From Gibbula magus (Eukaryota > Mollusca > Gastropoda > Trochida > Trochidae), in the NCBI GenBank assembly GCA_936450465.1, contig OW388300.1, forward strand, positions 48,287,378 to 48,351,377: a stretch of 64,000 nucleotides of DNA. Direction: 5' to 3'. The notes beneath the pieces are model-generated. The model was not told where the DNA came from. It saw nothing but the letters and a program-made list of their open reading frames with translations, and made no database searches. Shown here piece by piece: positions 14,919 to 25,486 of this stretch. Position numbers and translations under genes: made by a program. Numbering within the stretch: the first letter of the stretch is position 1; every line of letters starts with the position of its first letter.

Positions 14919-15950
14919 CTAAGATATAGTGGCCAGTTCCATCTGAACCTCCCGACGCCTTCGATTGCGAAAGTATTTGGTACAAAACAGTGCAAGGAAT
15001 CTGTCTCTAAACGGTCTGAAGGTTGTTGCATAGATCACTACATTCCAGAAGCTGTTAGACAGTAGAAACGCAATACCAACCTGTGCATACAATATGTTGA
15101 CCTTATCCGCTCCATAAAGGACATTGGCGATAATGGCTGTACTTATAGGCAGATAACACAGAAGGAACACCAGTGCAGCCAAACTCATTGTAACTGTGAA
15201 CATGTGACCTTGGCTAGACGATGTCGTTGTGTACAGTTTGCTCCTTAACCTCAGCTTAGTGCCTATGATGACCAGGACCAATACGTTCAGGATGGTGATC
15301 AGAAAGGGAAGTCCAACAGATGCAATACCGGCCGTCATGGTATTGAAATTCACCAAACAGACTCCAATATCAGCATTGTAGTACATCACACTGTTTGGAA
15401 ATAGGATGACGCACAGACGGCAAACGTTAATGGCTACCATTGTGAGAACGGCAATCAGAAATCTGTTGGCAGACATTAGCCGTGGGTACTTCAGAGGCCA
15501 CATAACAGCTATGAACCTGTCGACAAGGGTTAGGTGGATGTTCAGTATGTTTTGTCCGAAAAGCAATGTCATTGATATTGAAGCAACGCTTATGAGTTTC
15601 TCGGAATATGCAAATGTGCCCAGGAAGAGTGATGGAACTGAAAAAACAATGTAGTGTAAACCATAGAAGAGATCACATATTGCCATGAACGCAATATTCC
15701 AAAGGGTAGGTAGGTGAAGGTCCTGAGATTTAACCACAACTATCACCACAATGCTGTTGCTTATAATAACCGTTAAACCCAATAAAAAATATATAAATAA
15801 AAGGTAATAACCCGTTTCAAAGTCATAAGACGTACCATTTGACAAACCTGATTTACCAGTACTCATTGTGTGCATTGTCGTTTGCATTTCCACTGTGTAA
15901 TCTCTGTCGTGAGTTGCGTAACTGTCTGTAGAAACAGTTCTAAAGCTCAT
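14919..15950 (-). CDS. class A (rhodopsin-like) G protein-coupled receptor, orphan
   Basis: A single-exon seven-transmembrane receptor of 343 aa from the Met at 15950. A longer frame continues to 16328, but only by reading through a 34-bp tandem repeat, so the internal Met is preferred. Segments: TM1 about 48-73 (N65 = 1.50), TM2 about 83-105 (D93 = 2.50), TM3 ending in DRF (144-146, a DRY variant), TM5 with P215, TM6 with CYLP (265-268; usual CWxP has Tyr for Trp), TM7 with NVVIY (303-307; NPxxY lacks Pro). An N-glycosylation site is at N38. ICL3 is short (about 230-248) and helix 8 begins FRPFRDRF. The usual Cys at 3.25 and Trp at 4.50 appear absent, so it is a divergent receptor. Intronless, lineage-expanded receptors of this type are often chemosensory in molluscs, but the ligand is unknown. 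The frame has no break. Confidence 0.88.
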   Translation of the reverse strand: MSFRTVSTDSYATHDRDYTVEMQTTMHTMSTGKSGLSNGTSYDFETGYYLLFIYFLLGLTVIISNSIVVIVVVKSQDLHLPTLWNIAFMAICDLFYGLHYIVFSVPSLFLGTFAYSEKLISVASISMTLLFGQNILNIHLTLVDRFIAVMWPLKYPRLMSANRFLIAVLTMVAINVCRLCVILFPNSVMYYNADIGVCLVNFNTMTAGIASVGLPFLITILNVLVLVIIGTKLRLRSKLYTTTSSSQGHMFTVTMSLAALVFLLCYLPISTAIIANVLYGADKVNILYAQVGIAFLLSNSFWNVVIYATTFRPFRDRFLALFCTKYFRNRRRREVQMELATIS

Positions 15951-15957
15951 CCCTAGG

Positions 15958-16525
15958 TAGGAACACAGGTAACCTGTCAGTCTGTACTCGCTAGGAACAC
16001 GGGTAACTGGTGAGTCTGTACTCGTTCGGAACACGGGTAACTGGTGAGTCTGTACTTGGTAGGAGGCACAGATAACAGGTGAGTCCAAACTATGCGGGAA
16101 AACTGGTAACTTGTAAGTTTGTACTCGCTGGGAACACAGGTAACTGGTCAGTCTGTACTCGCTCGGAACACGGTTAACTGGTGAGTCTGAACTCGTTCGG
16201 AACACGGGTAACTGGTGAGTCTGTACTTGTTCGGAACACGGGTAACTGGTGAGTCTGTACTCGTTCGGAACACGGGTAACTGGTGAGTCTGTACTTGGTA
16301 GGAGGCACAGATAACAGGTGAGTCTCAACTATGTGGGAAAACTGGTAACTTGTAAGTTTGTACTCGCTGGGAACACATGTGACTGGTAAATCCGCACTTG
16401 GTAGAAACACAGGTAGCTTATGAGTCTGTACTTGGTAGAAACACAAGAAACTTGTCAGTCTGCACTCGATAGTAACACAAGTAACTTATGAGTCTGTACT
16501 TTGTTGGAACACGGGAAACTAGCTA
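15958..16525. repeat. 34-bp tandem repeat upstream of the GPCR, about 17 units
   Basis: The unit is of the type GTGAGTCTGTACTCGTTCGG plus AACACGGGTAACTG. A variant pair of units (with TTGGTAGGAGGCACAG and then ACTATG..GGGAAAACTGG) occurs twice, about 239 bp apart (from about 16055 and 16294), showing a higher-order duplication of about seven units. On the minus strand the unit has no stop in any frame. Because 34 is not a multiple of 3, translation cycles through three peptide types every three units. This explains the apparent N-terminal extension of the receptor and the overlapping 90-aa frame at 16174-16446. Confidence 0.92.
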
Positions 16526-17815
16526 CTAAGACCCTTAGCTGACGGAAAGGTCCGTATTAATGCTATAACTGGCAGAGGCGTACGAATATGTGCAGACCGT
16601 CGCTCAAGATACCAGTTTTAATAATTGGCGTGGATTTATGTTTATGAGTGGAGTTGCAACTGTGCGATTAAGGACAACATCACGAAGGGCAACCAATCCA
16701 GCTTGATCATCGTGACACCACGCACCTGCTGACAACGTGTAAGTAAATTCCTACAGCTATGGTATATGAGGCTAATAAGTCGCGAGGTGGCGCAAATATA
16801 CATGTTTTACACCTGAAAGTTGTGAGTAACACGGGCCTGATATAAAGAATGTGTTGATAGAGTTAATTAACAAACACACACCCATTAATCAATGAAATAT
16901 TGTATAAAGTGGATTAAGAACGTTAAAGGAGAATGTGTATAAACATTTATATTCTGATATAATAAAATATACTCATATATAAACAACATATTCCCCCGAA
17001 AATAATATGGAAAACCGTGTTTAATTACTAATTACGCGACAAAAGAACCGCACCAACTGCTGTCTTTGGCGATATGCATATTTCCCCGGGAGCCTTCGGC
17101 GGGGTTGGGCTGAGACGTTCAGAGATATCGATGCTCTACGGCCCGCCATAGTTCTAACAGAGTGACTGGGAAAATATAAGTTTGGAGGAAGAATTGGTTG
17201 AATACGTAGATTTCGAAACAGTTTCTGACTCGATATAAATATGGAATAAAGTTTCATTTGTTTAAGTTCTAAGTGAAAAGACGAATGCAACGCGACGAAA
17301 GCTTTGGATAGCCTTGTGACAAAGAGAGGAGAAGGACTGGAAACCGTCGACTTTTAAATGCACTTATGTGGGATGTATAGGCTGTGCTCTGTGAAATTTG
17401 TCCACAGTTGTTTAATTATTTGTTATGAGTAAATAAATTTGTGAGATAAATTTCAATTTGAATATCGTCCCCATATTCAAAATAAACTTTTGGCATGATT
17501 GATGGACAGTTGTTTATGAAAAAAATGGGCTAAAATGTGATTTCTGCATATTATCATCACATTCTCAGAGCAATGAGTGTCAATATGTTCAGTTTGGCTA
17601 CTCTTTATCATATTTAACGTCAAAACACGTGACTGCTGCCAGCCTGATTAACTCTCGGGGATTTCCGGAAAATGGCTCGTACCGAAAACATTTTTTCAAC
17701 ATTCCTACATAAAATGTGACATTTTAATACTTTTTTGATAGATTATGTCTTCCACGATACTGTTACACATATTAAAACTAAGCTTTTCTCCAATATTCTC
17801 CTTTAAGACTCCACA
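16526..17815. other. 5' flank of the GPCR, nothing recognised
   Basis: An 89-codon minus frame at 17021-17290 covers a somewhat GC-richer patch but has no family motif. The rest is AT-rich. Confidence 0.35.
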
Positions 17816-17819
17816 TCTT

Positions 17820-18287
17820 TAGCCACTTGCACGAACCATGATATAGATCGCCATACAACATCGTCGAGGACGAAGCACATGTTTGCCCTTTATACGAAGA
17901 CATCAGATCTACACTTTTGACCAACTGTTTACAATTGTATGAGGATTCAACCAGTCAAGTAACGAATAAGATGTTCATATCTATTTTATAATACCTCGAC
18001 CTAGCTTGTTATACTTCCAAGGCCTGTCGTGATATTTTAACTAAAATATATCTTAACTAAAATACGACATCTTTTATACTCGTGATACTTTTAATTCTTG
18101 TTTACAAGGTTTTTAATTTTTGTTTATATACACATGCATGTCTATCTTATCTGTGTATTGTTTTTGTAGAATAATGTATGTGTCTCCCGTAAATCACTAA
18201 GTGATTGGTCGTAGTTAGTTTATACATTTTATTTATATTTTACATGTTTGTAATCTGCGAGTGAGACAGAAATAAAATGTTCTTCTT
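17820..18287 (+). mobile_element. LINE 3' end remnant
   Basis: From about 17860 a frame reads V-E-D-E-A-H-V-C-P-L-Y-E-D-I-R-S, like the conserved 'EDE.HFL..CP.Y..LR' motif near the C-terminus of many LINE ORF2 proteins, and continues to a stop at about 17990. An AT-rich 3' UTR follows, ending near AGACAGAAATAAAATG TTCTTCTTC at about 18270-18287, a typical LINE tail. It is strongly 5'-truncated and has no RT domain. Confidence 0.65.
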
Positions 18288-19500
18288 CAAGAGGATTACA
18301 TCTTGAATTGGCGTCGATAAACTTTTAAAGAAGTAACAGTTGTCAACTTAAAGTATTTTAGAATAAAAAATAGAAAACAAAGATATATGTACATAATACA
18401 TAACCATGTATATATAACACCAACACTATTATTCACTGTAGACTCTCTGTTACTTGTGATTAAAGTTAATATATTAATATATATCAATATGAGAGTGTGA
18501 GTAGTTACATCTTGAGTACATTTTAAAATGAAATGTTAAAAATCTTTATTTACACTTAAACGGCCACCTGCCTATAGTACATACATACATATACAAACAC
18601 TATCTTCGGCAGTTGAGAGGACTTCTTTCTATGTATAAAGGCATGCTCGTTTTCTAAATGTGTTTTACTAGAACAGGATAATCATGATACAATTTGATGA
18701 TTATTGTGAAGTATAAAATAATATTTCTTAATATTTTTATTTCTTAAAGTGTGGTAAGCTGGACATGCACAAAAGAATTGATATTCATCTTCAATTAAAT
18801 TAAACATTTAATTTTTTAAATTTTAATCCAGTACATTTTTATGTTTCTACCTGCAAATCATGACATGAGCAGCGAAAAGGGAGATTCTATATTTTCGAAC
18901 ATTTAACGAGGATAAATAACTTTCATTGTTTAAACATTCTGTAATAAAAACATTTATTTGATAAGTGGTTAAGCAGTCTTGCAAATATATATATTGTGGC
19001 CTTTGTTTAAAGTATATGCGAAACATTAAATGAAAACCTTAGCATTGTTCCATCCATATATTACCGAAACCTGTATTGTATTTTCAACCAATATTCATTT
19101 TATTCAGGTGCATATGACTTCAACATATGTATATTTCACCACATAGAATCAGGCACAGAGTTCAAGCAAGGAGGTTTGTCTGAACACGGCTACAGTAGTA
19201 CACGAATGGATGACAAGCTGGATATAGAGACACATCAATAAACTGAAATATAATCATAAAAAGAAGATACATGATATCAGATCAATGAATTTATAATGAA
19301 GATGTCAGTATGTTGTTGGGAATAAGTTCTTATAATTTCATGAAATATGGAGTTTATTTCTTTATTTCAAATATCCGATATTTCACTTGCTTTATGACCA
19401 ATTGCTGTTGATACTGAATCATGTCGTATGAATTGTGAATGTAAAACTTGATGTCACTTCGCAATTATGAAAATTGGATAATGAATGACCAACATATTTC
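18288..19500. other. AT-rich DNA, nothing recognised
   Basis: No recognisable gene or repeat family. Confidence 0.4.
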
Positions 19501-19504
19501 TTCA

Positions 19505-19632
19505 AGAGGCATTTAGAAGTTGGTAATATGAAGAATTAACAATATATGGATTTACAACTTCTTTATTACAAAGACATGCGACGTTTCGGTTTAGATGCCA
19601 ACACCGTTATCAAGCAATCTTCTACACGAAGA
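19505..19632 (-). repeat. family R terminal repeat, copy 3
   Basis: On the minus strand it reads GCTTGATAACGGTGTTGGC, then ATCTAAACCGAAACGTCGC, then AATAAAGAAGTTGTAAATCC, ending near CCAACTTCTAAATGCCTC. The 'TGATAA-stem-CGAAAC' layout recalls a hammerhead core, but the usual CUGAUGA is not conserved. Confidence 0.65.
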
Positions 19633-19682
19633 ACATACACTGGATATTTACAGATCGAATTGCAATTGTATGGTATGACAGG

Positions 19683-19945
19683 TTATTAAAAGCTCGCATA
19701 CTTCACATGCTAAGTCATTAATTCAGTAAAGAAGAATTTATATATCGCACCCTTGGTAATTTACAATTTCCTTTTGCTAATCGCAGATATACGCCAAAAA
19801 CAGTTAATATTAAGTTGGGCGCCAAATTTCAAAATAAAGTTTCCAAATATATAATAGATATGTCGTGTTCAAGTTTTGACTCATCCGTCTGGACTGAAAT
19901 GTTATTACTAAAATCTCAGTTGAAGTTGAAGTTGAAGTGAGCAAT
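19683..19945 (+). pseudogene. decayed coding relic, possibly Penelope-like
   Basis: One frame runs about 85 codons with a single internal stop: R-L-L-K-A-R-I-L-H-M-L-S-H, stop, then F-S-K-E-E-F-I-Y-R-T-L-G and on to K-L-G-A-K-F-Q-N-K. It lies directly beside a family R terminal repeat. The residue pattern is compatible with the N-terminal region of a Penelope-like reverse transcriptase. The match is weak and the family is an inference. Confidence 0.35.
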
Positions 19946-20860
19946 GCAAAATAAGGTTTGCTTCCACACCAAACAACACATAAGGCGAGAAGAAGTTTGT
20001 AATTAGTAGACCCGAAAACAGCTGATAGAACTGATTAAAACTCCGTAACCATTATGCGACACCTGCTCTTGACAAAGAGCTATTACTATGGCAGCGGGTT
20101 GTATACACCGTTAGACTCGCGGCGTACATAGGAAACATGTATCGACCATAAGTCAATCAAAACCGGGTATTTTGCTGTAAGGAAAGATAATGTGAATTCT
20201 TGTAAAAAAGATTTTCTGTAGTTTTAAATTAAAAATGTTCATATGAACGTGAACAATTAATCATAGCAAGAGCTTTATAACTGGATATACCCACTGTCAA
20301 ATGTGATTAGTTACACTGTGAACATTTTACAGCATTTTAGAATATACTCTTCGAAAAGCTGGTCCTCAATCCAACAAATTGTCAAAGTTGTTCAAGATGT
20401 TAAAGTATGACATACCTTTTAACATTTAATCAGTGCGGCTGAAAGTAAAACAAACGGTTTTATTTACACGTTGCTTGGACGCATCAACGTACATGAATAT
20501 TGTATCGGGATATAGATGCTACCTTTCACTTCTTGACGAATACCTTTAGAACGTTTATATTTTAACGAGTAGTGCAGCGAAAGTAAGTGGAACAGTAATC
20601 ATGTGTAGATTACCTTTTTAAAAGTTTATCATTAGATAGAAATAAAATGGATGTACATTTATCAAATTATTGTCAACCTGTTCGAAAGCAATCAAGAACA
20701 CATAATTATCTCGAACACTTGTTACTTGTGAAACTTGCATGTGCAATCCGATTTTGAACTAAAAATTTAACATTTGTTTAGAAATGTGCTCGGATCAAAT
20801 TAGTGTTAGTAAAAGCTGGCTGGTTGTATTCACTGACATCATATTGAATGATTGTCAACT
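19946..20860. other. AT-rich DNA, nothing recognised
   Basis: No recognisable gene or repeat. Confidence 0.35.
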
Positions 20861-20866
20861 AAGAAC

Positions 20867-21110
20867 ATGCCTCGTTTAACTACAGCAGAGAGGGAGAGAG
20901 CAATCGGTATGTTACAAATGGCGGCTATACAAGAGCATGTGGCTACTAGGATGGAATGCTGCTGCTCAACCATCGCTTGTTTCACGGTTATGACAGACTG
21001 GCAGTACTTCAGACGCAAGGAGCGGAAGACCGACAGTCACGACCGACAACGGAATTATTTACGGACGCTTCACCTGCGGAATCGATACCAGTCATTGATG
21101 TGTCAGTTGA
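20867..21110 (+). pseudogene. Tc1-like transposase N-terminal helix-turn-helix remnant
   Basis: From the ATG at 20867 the frame reads M-P-R-L-T-T-A-E-R-E-R-A-I-G-M-L-Q, then H-V-A-T-R-M and S-T-I, the first helix-turn-helix of Tc1 transposases. The frame then slips. S-G-R-P-T-V-T-T (the conserved GRPR-type linker) is in another frame, and R-Q-R-N-Y-L-R-T-L-H-L-R-N-R-Y is back in the first, consistent with small indels. The DDE domain is missing, because the sequence becomes unrelated after about 21110. It is a dead fragment from a different copy than the one at 8.2 kb. Confidence 0.8.
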
Positions 21111-22615
21111 CAGACTTTCGCCAGGCGTCTCTGTCACCATGGTCTTCGTGTATATCGACCCTTCAAGGGCATGACGTTGACGTTTCGACACTTGACCCTG
21201 ACACTCATGTATCATCTGATCAAAATATGTTGCTGTTGATGTTAATTATACATTTTTGTATGTGACTAAACTTCTAGTGTTCCCATAAATGTGTTTCTTC
21301 TGGACACTAGTTTAGTTCAACATGATACTCATCATGTATAGAAGCGCCTTTTGTTTTTTCCAGCTACTTTGGAAGTCTATCATCCGCGTCTCCATGGAAA
21401 CACAACTCAACATTTTGTTTCCGAATCAGAACTAAAAAGATGTAATGCCTAGGTGAGTGAAATTTGCTGTGTAGAGCAATCATCATGTGCATGTGCCTTT
21501 TGGGGTTTTCAACTTATTTGGAATTTTATAATTGTTATCCATGTCCATGGCAAAACATCTTCATCTAGATTTTGGAGCAAAGCTCACTATCCATTTTACA
21601 ATTTCGCCTCCATAACAGAACTTCAATACTGTTAGGTAGAGAGTAACACATCGGGGGAAGTACATTTTCTTATGTTGCATGTTTTTAATACTAATGAGTG
21701 ATTTATGATTTATAATAGCATAATGTTCCATAAATATTGTTCAATATATTTAAAACTTTTTTTCAACTTGCCGGGTGATAAAATAGTATCCTCTGTCTGC
21801 TTGTTGAAATTGCAATCAAGTGATCATATGTGAAAACTATAATGATAAAAGCCAACCTTAGATTCATTTTGCGTCTAAAACTATTTGACTGAGCCTACCC
21901 CCGTCATAACATGTGTTAAAGAGTCACTCTATATGCTAGTGAAAGGATTTTCCGTGGTCGTTTGACAGTGCTCGTCTTTGATTGAATTTGATTGAAACAA
22001 TTTTATTCATTCAAGGAATGTTTTCTGCACTCGTTATCCAACTTAGAAAATCTCTCTCCAGAACCTCACCTTTACTTAATTCGATCTAAGAGAATGTAGT
22101 TGCTGTGCAGTAACAGAACTGATTACTTACATCGAGTAAAACTAATTAATTAGCCTTACTCTTCTATATGCCGTATCAATGTCGAATAATATATGAAAAT
22201 GTGACATCGTTGACTAATCATGTCTCATTTATGTGCATTATTTATTTCTCCGGAGATACAATTCGACAGAACAACTCGCAAACCAACTCTAACATGATTT
22301 TCAACATGCTCTGGTCTTCATTAATCAGTAAAAGAAACACCTCCACATTTTCAACAAAGTGAAGACGTAATCTCAATTTAAAATAGATGTATCAGAGTAT
22401 GATACTTTTATATAAATATTAATTGAAACACACTTGGGTGCTGAAATCAATTGTTCAAAATAGTGGCCAGAAACACTTATAAAAAGTAGAAATGTCACTA
22501 GAAAAAGATACAGCCAACATATCCTTCTTTGAACTAAATTTATCAATGTAAATAGTTCAATAGTTCAAAGTGTGTTTATTTGGCTACTGCAGAGAAGGTG
22601 TAACTATGTTTCAGT
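21111..22615. other. AT-rich DNA, nothing recognised
   Basis: No domain-bearing open frame and no clear repeat. Confidence 0.35.
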
Positions 22616-22619
22616 GGTG

Positions 22620-24020
22620 CCCCCTCATTAGTCATACGTCCCATTACCATACGTCACATTAGTCATACGGGTATTACTTTTAAATGGACTGGTCCAAGGA
22701 ATTAAGCTCGGTGTATAACAAATTGGACAAGAGACACAAAGAGTCATTAATACAGTCAATATTTAATATTAAAAATAGTATTCAGCATATTATGCAATAA
22801 CATAACATAGAACAAGAATCTTCCTTAGTGAAATGCTGATATCTATTATTTTTATTGCAATAAATCTTTCGCAATGTAAGAAATCCTGCATAAGATTTAT
22901 CTAGCAGTTGTATACTTGTTAAATAAATGAATCTTTTGGCGAGGAGTAACATATGATTTATAACTTGGTAATGAAGTATACTCCAAACATTACAATGACT
23001 ATAGCAGTGTCAAGTCGATTTGGAGGTTGTCATTTAGGAATTTCTCAATTTTATTCCAAATGTTCTGAAAAAAATTGGCATTCAAAATAAACATGTGATA
23101 TATCTTTTCATGTTTTTATAAAAAGTAGATGTATCAACATCAACTAACTTCGTTCTAAATAATTATTTCTTTGTATTCACAATTCTGTTAATATAGTTCC
23201 TATAGTAACTAAATACACCATTCCAGTCAATTCCATGCAGAAATACCAGTGACTAGAGTGCAGTATCATTCTTAATTAGTAGGATGTCATAGACTGTCCT
23301 TGAATTTTCAGCATTAATTAACATGTATTTGTAAATGTTTGTGGCCTGAGGGATACTACATGTTAGTGTTGTATTTCTTATTTGATATCTCCAGGTTTTT
23401 TTAAATAGTGTTAACCAACCGCTGATAGTCTTTGAAGGTTCCTTTTATTTTGTATCTGTGAAATTTTCAAAACCTAGAAAGCCATTTTCGTCACATATAT
23501 CTTTGATACTGAGCTCCGAGATTAAACCAGTTTTTAATAATGTATGATGATTTAAACAAATTGTTAAACCATAGTAGTTGAGTTATGATTTGGTCCACAT
23601 CAATTTCATCAAAGGTACTTTTCTTGTAGAATATCTTCCAAGCAGACAAATCATCATTCCAAAAAGAATCATCATGATCAGATAAACAGTCGACCCCATT
23701 ACATACTCTAAAACATAGAATAGTTATACTTTAGTGTGTGTTTTCTTACTAAATTACGTAAACTCAATTTATCTCAGTAGAATACACCTAATCGTTAATT
23801 TAATTACTGGGCTCTTTAATTTCATAACATTCGTTTATATGTTTTCATTATCAAACTCGGTGCATTCTCACTACAGTCAGTTACACTCTCTGATTAGAGG
23901 GCTTACCCACTGAGACCGTAGGGTATGTTGGAGGTGTTGTTTAAGTTAACTCTTCATTTACTGTATGACTAGTGGGACGTATGACTAATGGGCGTATGAC
24001 TGATGGGACAGTCGTATTTA
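22620..24020. repeat. pair of inverted short tandem arrays (CATTAGTCATACG)
   Basis: Three units of about 16 bp (CATTAGTCATACGTCC type) lie at 22625-22670. Three reverse-complement units (GGACGTATGACTAATG type) lie at about 23963-24015. They bracket 1.3 kb containing a LINE relic. They may be the subterminal repeats of a DNA transposon interrupted by the LINE, or an inverted duplication of a microsatellite. Confidence 0.65.
22800..23700 (-). pseudogene. LINE ORF2 C-terminal remnant
   Basis: Read on the minus strand from 23700, frames with stops and slips give W-K-I-F-Y-K-K, I-K-N-W-F-N-L-G, D-E-N-G-F-L-G-F-E-N-F, later N-I-W-N-K-I-E-K-F-L, and finally (about 23000-22830) I-N-H-M-L-L-L-A-K-R-F-I-Y with K-N-N-R-Y-Q-H-F. 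This order (K.W...G, DE.G.F.SFE.F, W..IE.FL, ILL.AKR.IY) is the C-terminal region of LINE ORF2 proteins after the RT domain. Several stops and frameshifts make it non-functional. The RT core is not present. Confidence 0.7.
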
Positions 24021-24100
24021 TCGCTTGTGGATTGCGATATAGTGTAGTTTGTCTGGTGACGTTTTTTTCCCAGTTGAGTGTAGATGATGTCACATGTTTC

Positions 24101-24462
24101 TTAAAGGCGCTGTAGCACGTTTTTTCGCTCAAATAAGTCGATGAAATGTATTTGAAAAATAATGTCACCAATAGTAAAACACTCTTCTCTCTTCGAAAAG
24201 ACAAGTTACAAATGAGTGTACATGGTTCCGTAAAGCCACGGGAATCGTTTTTGTCATTCGAAATAATAAAATGTGTTCACAATAAAATGGCCGCCATGCA
24301 ATTTTTGCTTTATACGCAACACCGTTATTACCACTACGGATACTTGGTTTGTGTAATAAGATGTTTTACCCTCTGAAGTAAATATAAATGACATAAACTA
24401 TCATTATAAATGGGAAATTTGAAAAAATAAAATTTGCAAAAAACGTGCTACAGCGCCTTTAA
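24101..24462. mobile_element. TTAA-flanked MITE with 21-bp perfect terminal inverted repeats
   Basis: TTAA lies at 24101-24104 and 24459-24462. The 354 bp between begin AGGCGCTGTAGCACG and end in its reverse complement CGTGCTACAGCGCCT; the perfect inverted match extends to 21 bp. TTAA duplication is the signature of piggyBac-type insertion. There is no coding capacity, so mobilisation in trans is likely. Related copies end at 10288 and 63924. A segment near ATGGCCGCC is shared by all three. Confidence 0.88.
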
Positions 24463-24513
24463 ATGTATATTCAGGACTGAATAATAAAATTGAGATATCT
24501 AGGTCACAATATC

Positions 24514-24519
24514 TTTATT
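24514..24519 (-). promoter_or_regulatory. candidate polyadenylation signal (AATAAA) of the lectin gene
   Basis: AATAAA on the minus strand, about 190 bp after the stop of the last lectin exon. The spacing is plausible for a 3' UTR. It lies just outside the TTAA element. Confidence 0.4.
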
Positions 24520-24707
24520 GTGAAATGTTCTTGAGGATATTTTGTACATTACATTTTATCATTGGTGGTTGCTGCAGTTAATCTTATTATCAACTCCGTT
24601 TTAGCGCATCAATCCACCTAAATAAACTTGGCATATTTAAATTGTTACATTGTGTCCAAAATGCGAATTCATCATAATTTCATTCAAAAAGCGAGAATTG
24701 ATGCAGT

Positions 24708-24937
24708 CTATAGGTCAACCATAACTTCACAAATATAAGATCTATAGCCAGAGCAAAAGATGTCGACCCATTTGTAGTTATTATAATGTGGCATTTGAAC
24801 ACAGTCATCTTTAGCTTTGTTGTCGGGCTGGCCGGGTACCCAGTTGCTGTCAGTCAAGGGTGTCCCATCTGTCCAGTGGAATTCTCCTCGTGGATATTTA
24901 GGCTCATCGTTCAACCCAATATAGAAGGTTTTCCTAG
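24708..24937 (-). CDS. PAN/C-type lectin gene, last exon (second half of lectin domain)
   Basis: This exon encodes the C-terminal half of a C-type lectin-like domain and the stop (TAG at 24708-24710). It follows an acceptor (TTTCAG, CAG at 24940-24938) and starts in phase 2 with 'CT AGG AAA'. Motifs in order: F-Y-I-G-L-N-D (WIGL-type), F-H-W-T-D-G-T-P-L, G-Q-P-D-N (QPD, the calcium/sugar motif usual for galactose-type ligands), D-D-C-V-Q-M, W-V-D-I-F-C (WxDxxC), Y-I-C-E. The expected cysteines (DDC, IFC, YIC) are all present. The start is set by the splice site, as there is no ATG here. The frame is intact. The product is probably a secreted or surface lectin; the sugar specificity is inferred only from QPD. 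Confidence 0.85.
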
Positions 24938-25306
24938 CTGAAAGATATCTCAGATTAATTTTTAATATGAGATGAGAGTGTATTTCATATGATATGACTT
25001 TTCATTTTCGATTACTTAAAAGTTTTAGAAATCCTTACAAGGTCGATGCCTATAGAAGAAAAATATATTCAAACATTCTGTTTCGGGTATTTCAGGGAAA
25101 TGATATTCTCATAGTTTCCTATTCCATTTTCTTAATTTAAACAGAAAACGCACTTTAAAAAGTTAAGATCATTAACAATACCTTCAAATTCGTGACCATA
25201 TTTAATAGAAACATTAAAACAGCTGGATTATTTAACAGTCTTTCAACTAACAATCTTTTATTTTTGCAACGATATGACAACTCCCTATGGCGGGAATATA
25301 CTCTAC

Positions 25307-25486
25307 CATATTCGGATCTATGGATTGTCTCAATCGCCTTTATTTTTGCACTAGTATTCAGTTTCACCAGTCTCCCATCCGGAACCTTCTCACATTCCTT
25401 TGTAGCAAAGGCATGAGGTCGAGAGTCTACTACAAACTTTACACACAATCCCTTGATGACATGTCGGTATTCAGGGTAACAGGGGG
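25307..25486 (-). CDS. PAN/C-type lectin gene, middle exon (first half of lectin domain)
   Basis: A 180-bp exon between acceptor TTAGTTTCAG (CAG at 25489-25487) and donor G|GTAGAG (GT at 25306-25305). It reads P-C-Y-P-E-Y-R, G-L-C-V-K-F, F-A-T-K-E-C, G-R-L-V-K-L and K-I-K-A-I-E-T-I, the 'C..F......A...C...G..L..' first half of a C-type lectin domain, including the extra N-terminal Cys pair of long-form domains. It ends with one base of a codon (phase 1), which fits the 2-base start of the next exon at 24937. Phase-matched splicing gives a continuous domain. The intron to the last exon is 369 bp. Confidence 0.83.

Noticed and set aside
15951..16446. N-terminal extension of the GPCR frame and the overlapping 90-aa minus frame
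   Set aside because: Both are readings of the 34-bp tandem repeat in different frames. The receptor proper starts best at 15950.
17021..17290. 89-aa minus frame in a GC-richer patch
   Set aside because: No family motif, splice context or repeat of the frame elsewhere; likely chance.
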